NCBI GenBank assembly: GCA_964036155.1
Contig: OZ038423.1
Span: 33,929,249 to 33,993,248 of the forward strand
Source of the DNA: Diploscapter coronatus
Lineage: Eukaryota; Nematoda; Chromadorea; Rhabditida; Rhabditidae
Direction: 5' to 3'
Length of the DNA: 64,000 bases
Shown: positions 1 to 12,200 of the stretch, piece by piece
How positions within the stretch are numbered: the stretch's first letter is position 1
Layout: each line of letters starts with the position of its first letter
Program-made: the position numbers and the translations under genes
Notes under the pieces: model-generated
The model's input: the letters and a program-made list of their open reading frames with translations, nothing else
Database searches by the model: none
What the model was told of the DNA's origin: nothing

Positions 1-377
1 CATTCCCTTTCTCTTTGTACACTTTCTGATCATCAATCAGTCAGCGATTTTTGCTGCGTCAAGCAGCCTCGGCCCTACTTCAGACCTCGTTCTTTATCGC
101 CAAGCACTCATTCAACCAGTCAAATGATCGACAGAATCGAGTATCGAGAACCCGGGTAAATTGCACATTTGTTGGTCCAACAACTTGCTGTTCTCAAGAT
201 TCACTAACGCACTAGCCAATATGCGCGTTTAGAATGAAACTGCTGGAAGATGAAATGTTGAAAATATAGTATCTTAGACTGTGAACAGTAATCATTCGGA
301 TTGAATTTGAGAAAATCTTCTATAGGTTATTTAAGTGTAAATTATGAACCCTTAATATCAGTCAAAATATAGCTTAC

Positions 378-2382
378 CCGTGTAAGGTTCTCCAATACAA
401 ACTGCTTAAAATCGTCTCGTCGCTCGAAGCCTCGTCGCAAAATTCGCTCAGCTGAAAATTCATTCATCTTCTTCACAAAGCATATGATAACTTTGAAAAG
501 ATTGAATAATATTCTTCTTGTTGATATTGGATAAAAGTTGATCGACTCATTTGCTGTTCTAATTTTAACATCAAAGGATATTTCTTCAATGTGCAAGGCT
601 ATTTGAAGGGAATTAACGCTACTTTAGTTTTATAGCTGTTTTCATGCTGTTCGATGCTTGAATTGCATTATGACTGTGTGGAGAATGTGCTGCTGAAACT
701 GACATAAACAAGCGCCTGACGCATTTATTTTATGACCGATCTCCTTTATCCTTTCGATTCTGTTCTTTCATCGCTATCACTAATCATTCGCACCTTCTTT
801 CTCAGAGCGAATAACTGCAAATCTCACTCAACATTTGCAGGAACCCTTTTCTTCAAGTTGAATAAGATGTAGAATCGAGTTGAGTTTACACGAACTATCT
901 CAAGGTTCATTGCTAGAGTTACTGCGAACGTAATCTCATATCTACAAGAAATCCATTTTCTCTGAATTGAGTGACATTTATAAATGAGTGAGCTTCACAA
1001 TGATTCTATCAAAGCACTTTTCACCACCAGGGTTTTTTTTCGTATATTTCCAATATGCCAACTGCCGCGTCGAAATGCAGCCATCATAACACATATTCGC
1101 AGCGTAAATCGATCACTCTTCAACTTGTCAAATGTAAAAATGTGTCAGTTGAATGAAAGTCAAAAGTCCAGAGATTCGAGATGTTTTTGAAATAAACTTG
1201 ACTACTGTTCTACTCATATTACAAGAACTAGAGTATTAAAAGCCTCCGTAATTCTCGAAACTACCTGAGCCAGAGATTCAAGACTGACTCAAAGTCTGGT
1301 TTTCTGATTATGCTCGATAAGAAAAACACGATTTTGGGACTTTCCGGACAAATCGTGAAATAAATCAATTTTCTCCGCCGAGGTATACCAAACCGACAAG
1401 AATATATGGAGTTCTTTTAGAGAAAAACGATGCGAGAAATAGTGTATAGGATTCCGGAAAAAATTCCCGGTCAAAATCGTATTTTTCAGGTCGAATATAA
1501 TCAGAAACCACCAAAACCCGACCCAAGGCCTATCTCGAATCTCTGGTCCGACCCCTTCCTTAGCATCTTCGAAAATTACAGAGACTCTGTTTTAAAAATT
1601 TTGAAAATGCCGCGATCTGAAAACTTGAAAATAACTTTAGTGATATGCAGCTGGAAAAATTTCGTTGCATATCATTTCTTCAGATAGAGAACTACCAGAT
1701 TGAAGATAAAAATATATACGGTGACAGCATATGAAGCTTTTCGCTAATTTACAAAGCATTTGCGGATCGAAGATGATATTAAAGCTAAAATAAACTATGA
1801 TATGGAGATTTGAGAACAATTATAATAAAATTTAGATAATGATTAAAAATGTATGATAACTCACCGAGATCCTCCTTGGCATTGCTGAGACAGTACGAAA
1901 TGACGAGTCGCTGGTTGGCAGTGAGCATCGGTCGTCGATTGCCTTGCGATGAAATCGATGATCTGAAATGCAACGACATCGAATTTGTAAATTGTTCGTT
2001 CATTTCGTTGACTATTTTTGCAATATTGCTTCTATAAATTAAACAAAAATCAGCCTGTCACAGACATTTAATGATCGATTTTCAATTGATCCAGGGCTCA
2101 CTGTAGTTACCATCCTTTTCTGAGGAATAGCATTGAGAAAAGAAACAAGAGGATGTTAACTATAAGGGGCCTTGGTTCAGTGATTCTTCATCTATTCAAT
2201 TCATCTGATTATCCAAGATTCAGTGCCTAAAATTTATGGCATGCTACTTCATTGAATTACCTTGCACTTCCGCCAAGTTTTCTCGTTGATTTTGCCTTCG
2301 GCTTTCTGCTTGCTTCACCCTGATTTTGCACGGAATCTTCCCGCGATTCTTCTATCGACGAACTCGATTTTGTGTTCCCCAT
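378..2382 (-). CDS. Globin, 5' part (partial, continues past the left edge)
   Basis: Three exons join in phase: 2382-2261, 1962-1865 and 451-378. The first begins MGNTKSSS, which fits the N-myristoylation pattern (Gly2, Ser6) seen in several nematode globins, and is followed by a Ser/Lys-rich leader of about 40 residues. Exon 2 then reads PMLTANQRLVISYC, like the start of globin helix A. Exons 2 and 3 give KEDLAERILRRGFERRDDF, which resembles the B-C helix region of C. elegans glb proteins. The E helix with the distal His and the F helix with the haem-binding His are not in the window; no convincing exon was found in 1-377, so they probably lie to the left. A myristoylated globin would sit on a membrane and is more likely a redox or oxygen sensor than an oxygen store (inference). 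The globin call rests on helix pattern alone. Confidence 0.6.
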
Positions 2383-5300
2383 TTCTAGTTTCTAATCCTC
2401 TAATCTGAAAATTGATACAACTCATAAGAAGATATGTTAATCTAATAAGCGAAAAATCAGTCGTAAAGTATAAAAAATAGCATTTGTGTGAGAAATGAAT
2501 GAATCTAGAAAACACTTCATAAATGAAACGAATAAGCAGACTCAATTTGTCGGAAATTCAGGAATTCAAGAATGTATGAATTGCTTTTCGCGTTGACCCT
2601 TCAAATTTCAATTTGAGAAAGGAAATGATAAAGTGGGCAGCTGGTTAGATTTATTTCAAGAGAATTTATCGATGACCTGTCTTTGAGATTTAGATGAAAT
2701 TTCGCAATTTTTATGAAATTTTCATGTAATAAATGATTTCTTAATATGAAAACTGAGGAAATGATTATCGTGAACCTGGAATAGCAGAAATATCATAGCA
2801 TCATGATGTATGAAATACTATTCGAAAATCTCTTTTACCTACATGATCATGGCTCATTTCAAAAGCTATAATTCTTATAATATCACTAATTTCCAAATTT
2901 CCAAGATTACTTCCTATTATTCCTACATTCATTCAAATAAATCATAATCTCCATTTCTGCTGCCCGAATTCACTCTCTGCCGTGCAGCAATGCATACTTG
3001 AATAGATTCAATAGTTCTCAGATTCTGACGCAAATTCCCAGCAAAAACAACTGGGAAGCAGATTTATTTTAACCACTACTGATTTGATTCTAATCGATTA
3101 AAAATGAAGGCATGATTGGATTGTGAAATAGAATAACGGAGTGACTTTTACAAGATATTGATTTCAAAAAGAGTGATGTCATTCATCTGAATTAATAGAA
3201 AGAAGAATGATATCAAATTCAAATAATTCAGTGAAGCCACGAATAAAATTTTTAAAATCTAAAAACCATGCCAAAATAATTAGAGTATGATAATGTAATA
3301 AAATGCAAGGTGGTCGAATTTCAGTAAAGGAATTTCGAATGGAGGAATCTTTGGCAATGCTCATTCGATAATGTGATCTTTCAAGATAATTACATTTTTA
3401 GACTCCGTTAAAATACCGTAAGCCTGAGCTGAGGATTTATGAGAGCTCATTTTGGAACTCAAAGTGGGGAGAGCAATGTGAAAAATGTCCGAGTGGATGT
3501 CTCTTTCCGTCGGAGTTCAAAGGAATTGGCGAATTGCGAGAAATATGAGAACAAGCCATGTAAAAAGGTGTGAAAATGAGAGGCCGAAGGGCAAAATGTA
3601 GGAAAGAGCGATCTGCTGAGAGTCTGAAAGAAGGACTGAGCGAGAAGTGAGGGGCGGGTAATTCGAGAGGCACGAACACGGCCAGGTGACTGACGAACAG
3701 CACAAGTGTGAAATGAGTTGAGGCAAAACATTGAACATGACGATAGACACGGGAAACATTTCCTGTCGAAATCGACTAAATGGAACAAATTGTCCGATTT
3801 AGTTTTGGAATATAGAAATGAATTTGAATTGGGGCTGAATAGAAACAAATAGAAATGATGAACAATCTAGAAGGAGAGAGCATGAAGAGAAACATTGAGC
3901 ATGACACGATTGCAGAAATACTTCTAAGGTTGAATATCGAAAGACTGATAACTTTGAAAGAAATTAAAAATGAAGTTCAGCAAGAGAACGAATGGAATGG
4001 AAGAGAATAGAAGAAGACTTGAAACAGTTTTGAAATTTGATAGAGAAAATCGAATCACAGATTCTGTAACAATTTCAAAGAGAGAAAATTGCGAAATGTT
4101 CAAATAGTAAATATTCTAGATTTTCGAGGTAAATTGCATTCATAGATTTTCGAAATCGAACTATTGCTTAGTTACAAATTAACAGTAACGTGATTACGGT
4201 AAACGAACAATAATTACTCGAATGAAAAATGCCTAGAACGAAGGACACTCAAGCCGAGAATACAACGAGCTGAGATTGCTGATCGAATTAAGAAACCCAA
4301 AAACTAATAAATGAACTGACTGATCGGAAATGATAGAGAGAAATCGCGAGAAGAGAGGAAAAGATGCAGAGAGACAGCTGCGAGAAGTGAGAGATAATGA
4401 CAAATCGAGAAGACCAGAGCTGGAGATAAATGTTAAAATGGGCTTCTTTTCGTTGATCTACTCAATTTCAACAAAATCACTACAACCGAGACTCAAAATA
4501 TACGCATACACACATAACATAGCGATAAGTTGCTACGTTACACAGGAAAAACTATATCGTTGATTCGAGAAAACGTCTATATTCATTTCGTAAAATTCGA
4601 AATCGAATTCGGAGCGAAGTAGTGAGTTGCGTAGAAGAGAAACGAGTCCTTTCTGCTTTATTCAAGTGATCCTTCATCGATAATACCTGATAAAAATAAA
4701 TTGCCAAAATTAAAGAACTCGAATAACCGAAAATCGAGTAAAAGACTGCGATGAACCCTTCGAAGAGGGCGAAGGCAGATGAAAAAAGAGCAGATATGAC
4801 GCAAATTCAGCGATATAAGGGAGATTGAAAAAGATAGATAATAGGGGAAAAGAAAGGGGGAAGGAAAGGGAAGCCAAATTTGGACGAGTTTTGCAAAAGG
4901 GAAGGGACTGATTGGCGACGAAGAATGGGGGAGTTTGACGGGAAAACAGCGCTGAAATACAAGCTACCCGAATGCACGGTCAGTTGAATCTGGGAACATT
5001 CCGAAGTCCAATTGACAGAAGTTGGAACGAATTTTACAGTGAAAAATAACGCGAAGCTGAATTCCCCATTCATTTCAGGTATATGCAGTAAAATTCAGTT
5101 GTAAAATTCAAGGTTTTCTTTCTAAACCCGGATTTAGGAATTCACCTACTACTATTTAGCAAGGTAACTTACTGTCAAAATTCATGTAATTAAAACAGAA
5201 TAGATAATACACACATTCAAAATGCAAAATGCGCTGGAGTAATTTTAGACGATCATAAAATGATTATTCAAATCAGTGAAATGTCGCCAAACTGATTGCA

Positions 5301-6151
5301 TACAACTTACTATAATTTTTTGAGCATGGAGCTTCTTTACCATTTGATCAGCCTATGACAATATAAAATTAGTCGTTTTAAGATTTATTATGCATATATT
5401 TTCTATAAGTTTACTTTGCATGAGTAATTCTTCACGGATTTAGGACATGAATGATCTATTTTGGACTTCTCCCCCCTTTCTCAAACTTAACTGGTCCCTA
5501 CTCAAGTATTCTTCACCTCTTCATAGCTCTACATTTTGCATCTGCTCCAATTCACTCAGCCGGAAGATGGAAAATGGTTCCTAGTTTCGTCTGTTTGCAA
5601 TTTTCATTTCAATTTATCAGTAGACTTCGTCATGTTTCTATGGACTTTTGACTTCTATTTTTTCATCTTTCGAGTTCAAATGGAGCATGAATGGTAGATA
5701 GAAGAAAATTTGAAAGAAGAAATATGATCGTCCATGTTCAATTACCATACCATTTTTCTTTTTATGATTATATGTTTGTTTATTTTTATTTTATCAGCGA
5801 TTTTTCACTCTACTATCAGCTTGTTCTCTATCAACTTTAAATTTTTTCCAATTGTCTTTCTGTCTGCTTCTGTTTCATTTCTTGTCCCTCGAGAATTTCA
5901 CACATTCTCTATTCAAGTCATTCATCAACATTCCTTTTTCCATACTTCTGATTTTTAAGACTCCACATTTCGCCCACAACTCTATCCTTTCAAATTTAAG
6001 CCCAATTGAATATTCTCTTGTTATTTTATAGCGAGCAAAAATTAACAACGAACAGATTTTTCAGCATTGCAAATTACACTAAATTTATTCCTAAACATGA
6101 AAAACTAAATAAAAATATTGTTGAATATTTTAATCGATATAAGCGAAGAAA
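2383..6151. other. Intergenic region, no gene seen
   Basis: AT-rich DNA between the divergent globin and the small membrane-protein gene. Around 3440-3860 and 4740-5070 the + strand is purine-rich (GA-rich), so long open frames on the - strand there are compositional. None shows spliced coding structure or a recognisable domain. The globin promoter should lie just right of 2382. Confidence 0.5.
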
Positions 6152-6859
6152 ATGAATTGGTCACCCGAAGGCAGTGAAGGGGTAAGAATTTTGATGCTGA
6201 AGATATTTCAGTGATTATTTTAGGCACCTTCGATGCGCCTAACCTCCTTTATATCTACATTGCAGGTAAAATTTAGGAATTATTGCGAGTTCTACTGAAT
6301 TTCACTAAGAGTTCTTATTTGCAATGTTTTGCTATACTAACATGATTGATATCAAATATCAAAGAAATGATGGCAATGATATTTTATCCATACCGTGACG
6401 TTGAGTTTTGCTCTCCATCATTCGTTCTTTTTTAGAGAGATCATAAATTTCAAATCCATCAAGATAAAGCAATGTATTTTGAATTCATCGAAAAAATTTT
6501 AGGGTCTCTATTTTTTCTCCGTTCTATGTGTGCTATGCGTTTTCTTAGCGGTGTTTGGACTTATCTTAATGTGCTGTTCGAAGCTTATGATTTGTATTGG
6601 ACAAAGAAAGCCTGACCGGCAACTTCAACAGAGAGTCAAGTATTTGGTATGACAAGAATTTTGTGATTTGAACATTGTTTTTTCGATCGTTTCTTTATTT
6701 TGGGAAAATAGTGGAGTGAGGCCACTAAAAATAACTACCACTTTGCACGCCTTCCAGATTTTGGCATCAACGATTAATTCCAAATGCATATTAAATTCGG
6801 CATTATCCCAAATTATCATTTTCATCAGTTGCATTGTTAATTTTCAGATCTATTATTAA
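6152..6859 (+). CDS. Small single-pass membrane protein (75 aa, unrecognised)
   Basis: Four exons keep phase: 6152-6181, 6224-6265, 6503-6646 and 6848-6859 (stop TAA). All donors are GT and all acceptors are AG. The product starts MNWSPEGSEG, has a short polar segment and then a clear transmembrane helix of about 24 residues (residues 25-50, rich in Leu, Val, Phe and Cys). A basic, Gln/Arg-rich tail follows (GQRKPDRQLQQRVKYL). The Cys pair at the cytoplasmic edge of the helix could be palmitoylated (inference). No family was recognised. The last exon codes for only three residues, so the 3' end is the weakest part. It is not visible as one open frame and was found from splice sites and hydrophobicity. 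Confidence 0.5.
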
Positions 6860-8346
6860 TTTAGGTTATAAATAGTATTCTAAAATCATCTGTAAATTTA
6901 GACTCTTTTGACTGATCAAAGATTTTATCTTACGCGATTTTTAAACAGGTCATTATGCAATACTAGTCTATGGATAGCTGTGATAGAATTGTTTCATTAT
7001 ATTGTTAAACAATTGCATAACTTTGAAACTATGTCAATATTTTCAATTCTTGTGAACAAGAATTGTTTTCATAAATAACTTCATTCATAATGAAGACATC
7101 GCTTGCATCATAAATATTTCGATAGGACCTAGAGTTTAAAGAAAATTATGATCTTAACGAAAACCCGCAGTGGAATTATCACAAGACTTGGAATTGACGA
7201 AATAAATAAGCTGTTTGAAGTAGTCATGGAATGGTGAAATGGTTTCAATTGTGCATATGAAAATCGATAAATAGAATTGATAAACTTTGCAGAACGTTTA
7301 GGAAAACCGAAGATATGCTTCATTGAATGAAGAAAAGGATATGTTTTACAGGAGTTTAGCTCTACGAATTCGATCTTTATCAATAGGGCAATAGATAGGG
7401 GAAGTTAGTTGTAACATTTCACAAATTTCCTTGAAATATCTTGAATGTCTAAAATATCGCTAATTTTGCTGATTACCGTATGAAAAATGAGATCGAATAG
7501 AAAAGACATGGAATGAAGAGGTGGAATACAAAAATAAAAGGAGCTATTTACTGATATACGTTATTGAAATGGCAATGATTTAGACAAAGGCATAGAAGGT
7601 GGAAAATCAGCTTTTAAAATTGCATTAATAAATTTGGTATTGCAAAATAACTCGAATTCGAATAAATTTTAAGTTGACAAAACTTCTATGGCTCTTGTTT
7701 GGTTGCTGAAGAATTTATAAACTATCTTAGTAGTATTCCGCATTTTTAGAGAAAAGGGAGGTAGGTATCCAAATTTGCACGATCCTGCACGTATACAAGT
7801 TTCTATCTTCAAAATTATACTATCTGAGAATTTAACATTTTTATAAATCCATTTTTAGAAAATCTAAATATCGAATTTTTACCTTTTGCAATACCTCGGC
7901 AAATATCACTTACGAAAGTAGACTCTCGCATAAAGTTGATTATGGAAACAAATTACCTAGTAAAAGATAAATTGCATTTGTACAATTAGAATTATGATTT
8001 CGTTAATGAAATAAAATGCCCAAAACTAGTTTGAAATAGTCTCTTTGAAATATTGCCTTTGCATATTCAAATATAGTTCCTAATAGACTGAGGCCCTCGA
8101 ACTTTTCCTATTTCCCGTATTTTTTGCCCGTAAATCCGCACTGTAACGTCGTCCGCGAGGTGCTGCTGAAATTCATTGTAGTAGAAAATCGAGAAAATTC
8201 GAGTAAAGAATAAAATCCAAGTTTACATAGACGACCAAAATTTTAGAGAAATTATGACAACGAATGCTGTCTGGACTGTTATATTATTGTGAATCAATTT
8301 AATGAACCTAGGCAAGAACTCGCAATTCTATGCGGTGAAGAATATA
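6860..8346. other. Intergenic AT-rich region, nothing recognised
   Basis: No spliced coding structure, RNA gene or repeat was recognised between the end of the small membrane-protein gene and the mariner-type MITE. The - strand open frame at 7129-7383 has no splice context or recognisable domain. Confidence 0.4.
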
Positions 8347-9051
8347 CAGTGGCGAGCAAAGTTTTGCATTACCCGCTACATTTTGATATGATGTCAGTTA
8401 ACCCACTTGTGGTGCATCAATCCGGCTAAAATTTTGCACACATATTGGGATGGCTAATAGAAAAAGACACCGGATTTTCTAAGAAATAGTATGGGGAGGC
8501 AAGATAGGAAAAGAAAAAAGCCGGTGTCTTTTTCTAGGAGCCATTGGGATGGATATATCATGAATAGTTGTCAAAAGTTTCAGCCCAGTTCAATAACTTT
8601 TTCGGAAGTTATGAACTTTTAAAAATCTTTTATCACGTGAAATAATCGTAAATTAGCTACATTCAGAAAACTGCACAGGCCCACATGGTTAAGATACGGA
8701 GTCAAATTCGCCCCTATTTGATGCCCAGTGCATGTACTCGTTATATAATGAAAAGACTATTCGATGAAAAAATGTGCATAAAGTTCGACAGATTTGACTG
8801 CAAAATCGTCAATTTTCTGTTTTTCAATAACAAAAGAAGTTCAAAATTTTCAACCTATCTCTAACTTTGAAGGGAACATTTTCCAACAATCAAATAAACC
8901 GATAAAATACCCTACGATAAAGATAGTTTCTAACTCTTAAAGAATTTTTTTCACAATTATTTTCATAATAAACGTATGGAAAGTTTAGAAATTATCTAAA
9001 CTTTTCCTTAGTAAAATTATAACGGTAATGCAAAACTTTTGCTCGCCACTG
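8347..9051. mobile_element. Tc1/mariner-type MITE, 705 bp
   Basis: The ends are 27-28 bp inverted repeats that match except for one A: CAGTGGCGAGCAAAGTTTTG at the left and the complement of CAGTGGCGAGCAAAAGTTTT at the right. The repeats continue through GCATTACC. A TA dinucleotide flanks each side (8345-8346 and 9052-9053), the target duplication typical of Tc1/mariner elements. The interior has no transposase frame, so the element is non-autonomous. It lies just downstream of the acyltransferase-like gene. Confidence 0.85.
8452..8542. mobile_element. Small hAT-type MITE, copy 1, nested in the mariner-type MITE
   Basis: A 91 bp element bounded by near-identical inverted repeats: GGCT, two variable bases, then TAGAAAAAGACACCGG. 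The 8 bp direct repeat ATTGGGAT flanks it at 8444-8451 and 8543-8550, as expected of hAT transposition. It lies wholly inside the 705 bp element and so inserted later. It is non-coding, and the interior is A/G-rich on the + strand. Confidence 0.88.
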
Positions 9052-9208
9052 TATATGTAAATGCCCTTTAAATTGATCCAAGATACTTGAGCATACCAAA
9101 CTGTATTCTGTGTTGATCAAACATCGCAACTTTTGGAAAGAGACCAATAATCATGGATAAAATTTCAAAAATATTAGCGAAGAATGTAATTTGGATTGAA
9201 ATAAACTA

Positions 9209-12200
9209 TCACCGAATAACAGAACACTCACATTCTTCCAAATAGGGAGCCAGAACATGAAGTACAGCATCTCCAGCCTCGCAACCCTCATCCGGTATGT
9301 CCAAATCCATTCCTTCTATGCCATGTTTCTGAAAATTTTCAGCTCAAAATGAAAAATAGAAACTGTGACCAGTGATTTCATGATATTTCTTCGTCGATTT
9401 TCTATCGAGAGATTTGACAATTGGGGAATTTATAAATGAAAGTTCAAAGCGTCATAGAATGCTGACCTTGATGATGCATTCGTGGAATTTCTGCATCCGT
9501 TCCTCGAGAGTCTTCAGTCGCTGAATGTGCTCGTTTCTGTCTCCCTATATAAATTCAATTATTTTAATATTTGAATTTTAATGATGGCTGTGTAAATCAT
9601 CAATCTTACAATTAGAAGAAACACAAGTCCAACTTTTCTTTAGTCCAGCGAGAAAAGTTTGGAGACGCCAAAAAAGGAGCATAGAGAAATGCAATAATTT
9701 CATTTCTTTCTCCTAACGCCTTTTCCAAGAGATTTATGATTGTATCAATGAATTTTCCAAATTTGGAAGGAAAATCTACAAAATTTCAAAATTCCGACCT
9801 GGGGGTTGGCTCTCATTCCATCGAGTTCGTTCTGGACAGTGGAGAGCAGTTCATAGAGCTGTTCCAAAGAATAGTCTTCTTTGTCTTCTGTTTGCTTCTG
9901 CTTTTGTCTTTCCTGCTCTGACATCCCCGATAGATCCATTTTTATTTCGGGCAGAGTTGTCTAGACGTAAATTTTAAGTTTTTTTGTTAATTATTGGCAA
10001 TTCAGCTATAATTTCATAAGCTATAAGTATGGAATCTATGCAATTTTGACAATATATTTTATTTAAATTTTCGGTCTTAGAAATAAAAACTTCTTCAAAA
10101 TAAAATAAAGAATAACCCGGATAAAACAAGTGTAGCCAACCTGCTGCATGTGATTAGAATCGTATTGCGAACTGATCGTGTCTCCAGAGAAGAGAGCCAT
10201 TCCCGGAAGGAAGGTGGACTGGGGCAGAGACAGCAGCCGAACTGATAAGTGGTCCAAGAGACGAATTGTGTCTCGCTGCAACATTTACAATAAACACAAG
10301 AAGTTGAAGATAGCAAATATTCAAGAAAAAATGCTGCATAGGGATATGAAATCGTGATAGATCATGTGTAAAAATTCTATTCTTATCGTTTTTCTAGCAT
10401 AACATTCTCAAAAGTCAGGTAGAAACGTCACGCTTATTTGCCTTCGATTTTCAACGTGATATTTTCGAAAAAGGACCATGAGAGTTTCAAAGAATGAGAA
10501 AATTGCATGGAAATATTGATTTTCATGATGATCCATCAAACAAAAAGGAATGAGATTTTTGTGAAATTACCCGAAATATGTGAAGAATGGCGTCCGGATC
10601 GGGGAAAGTAGTCTTGCAGAGCGATGCACACAGAGTCAGCTCTCGACCGTGTTCGATGAAGACGAACGAGGCCTTGATCGAGTCAGCCAGGGAGGGAAAT
10701 TGCACAATGGAGTCGATTGATGAATTGCTGCTTATCTTAAAACATTCAAAATAAAAGAAGTTCGTTTTTATTTTTTTATTTGGTGTATTCTGATCAAAAA
10801 TCATCGAAAACAGTGAATTAGGGGCTTATGATGCACTTTTACAAATCAATATCTAGATTTCAAATTTCTGGTCAGTGTCTAAGAAGAAAAAAACTGCAAG
10901 GCTCTCAAGATTTTGAAAATTAAGAAAGAAGAGATCTTCGCAAACACTTTCATAATGGTTTCAATTAGTTCGATTATTTTTCTACACAAACCTTGAAGTC
11001 TCCCGTGGATCTGTAGTAGGCGACGTAGATAGAGTTGGACGAATAGAGCGAGGAGAAGACAGAAGAAAGGAAGGAAGAGGGCAGACAGACGGAGGCTAGC
11101 TGGCACGAGAGACGCAGAGAGGAAGGCACGCTGCCCCCGATCGCTCGCGACAGACGACGTTGGATCGACCACAGACGGGGAATTGCCCCTGGAAATGAAA
11201 TAATGGGACGTTGAATTCAGGAATTGGTCACTTTTGTAGCAGGTATAAGTGAAAATGGCTCATAGAAAAAGACACCGGGTTTTCTAAATAGTATGAGAAA
11301 GCAAGAGAAGAAAAGAAAAAAGCCGGTGTCTTTTTCTACAAGCCGTGAAAATCTCATAAAGTTATGCATATTCTTCATTCGCAATATCCTCAACTTCTTA
11401 AAATTGTGATCTGATGAGAGGATGCAACTAAAATTCGGTGAATACGCAGGGCAACTAATAATGAAAGTTCCATCTATGAGTAGAACCCTATTTAAAAAGG
11501 AAGAATGTGGAGAAAAAAAAGAAAGAAAAATTCGTCTGACACTGGTAGAAGGTGTCGAAGTAAAAGAAAATTTAGATCTACCTTCACATGAAGTGGGCAG
11601 TTGGATAGGCAGAAGGACAGTGTCGCATCGCTTGTTAGCCGCAACAGGCATGTACGCTCGGCAGCAAAAAGGCATTACAGCACCTATGTCCGGGGGATGA
11701 GGAAGGCCCTGCATAAATAAACAAGTCAATTATTTCAGTTTCAGATTCAGATTCGGATAAAATAAAATCCTTCAACAATAATGTTCTTCTAAAAATTTAA
11801 TAATCTAGTACACCGTAAAACTATAGAATTCTCTAAATTTTTCGAGTTTAAAAAGAAAAAAAGAAACAGAAAAAGATGACTACAAGAATTCCAATGAAAT
11901 AACATCGAATGAAGTGAGTAATTTGAAATACCTTGTCACGAAAAAACGCTCTGAGCGTGCCCGCCACCAGACAGAGCATCATCTCGAAGGTGGACGCCCT
12001 GAGCAGTTTCTCTGCCCGATTGATCATCTCGGGCGATGGAATCGACATCCAGCACTGACGGCGACGGGACACCGACACTGGGGCTGCTGGAATTATGAAT
12101 CATGATCATTTTCATCGAGATTATTGCGAGTATAAATAATATGCAAGAATAAGAATTTTTGCCTATTCATAACTACATGTTTTGTTAGTGCAGAATAAGT

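Noticed and set aside
1..377. Next exon of the globin gene
   Set aside because: Candidate acceptors lead quickly to stops or to sequence without globin character, so the exon was not annotated.
3437..3848. Overlapping long open frames on the - strand
   Set aside because: They read purine-rich DNA as Phe/Ser/Leu-rich peptide in all three frames, with no domain or splice context.
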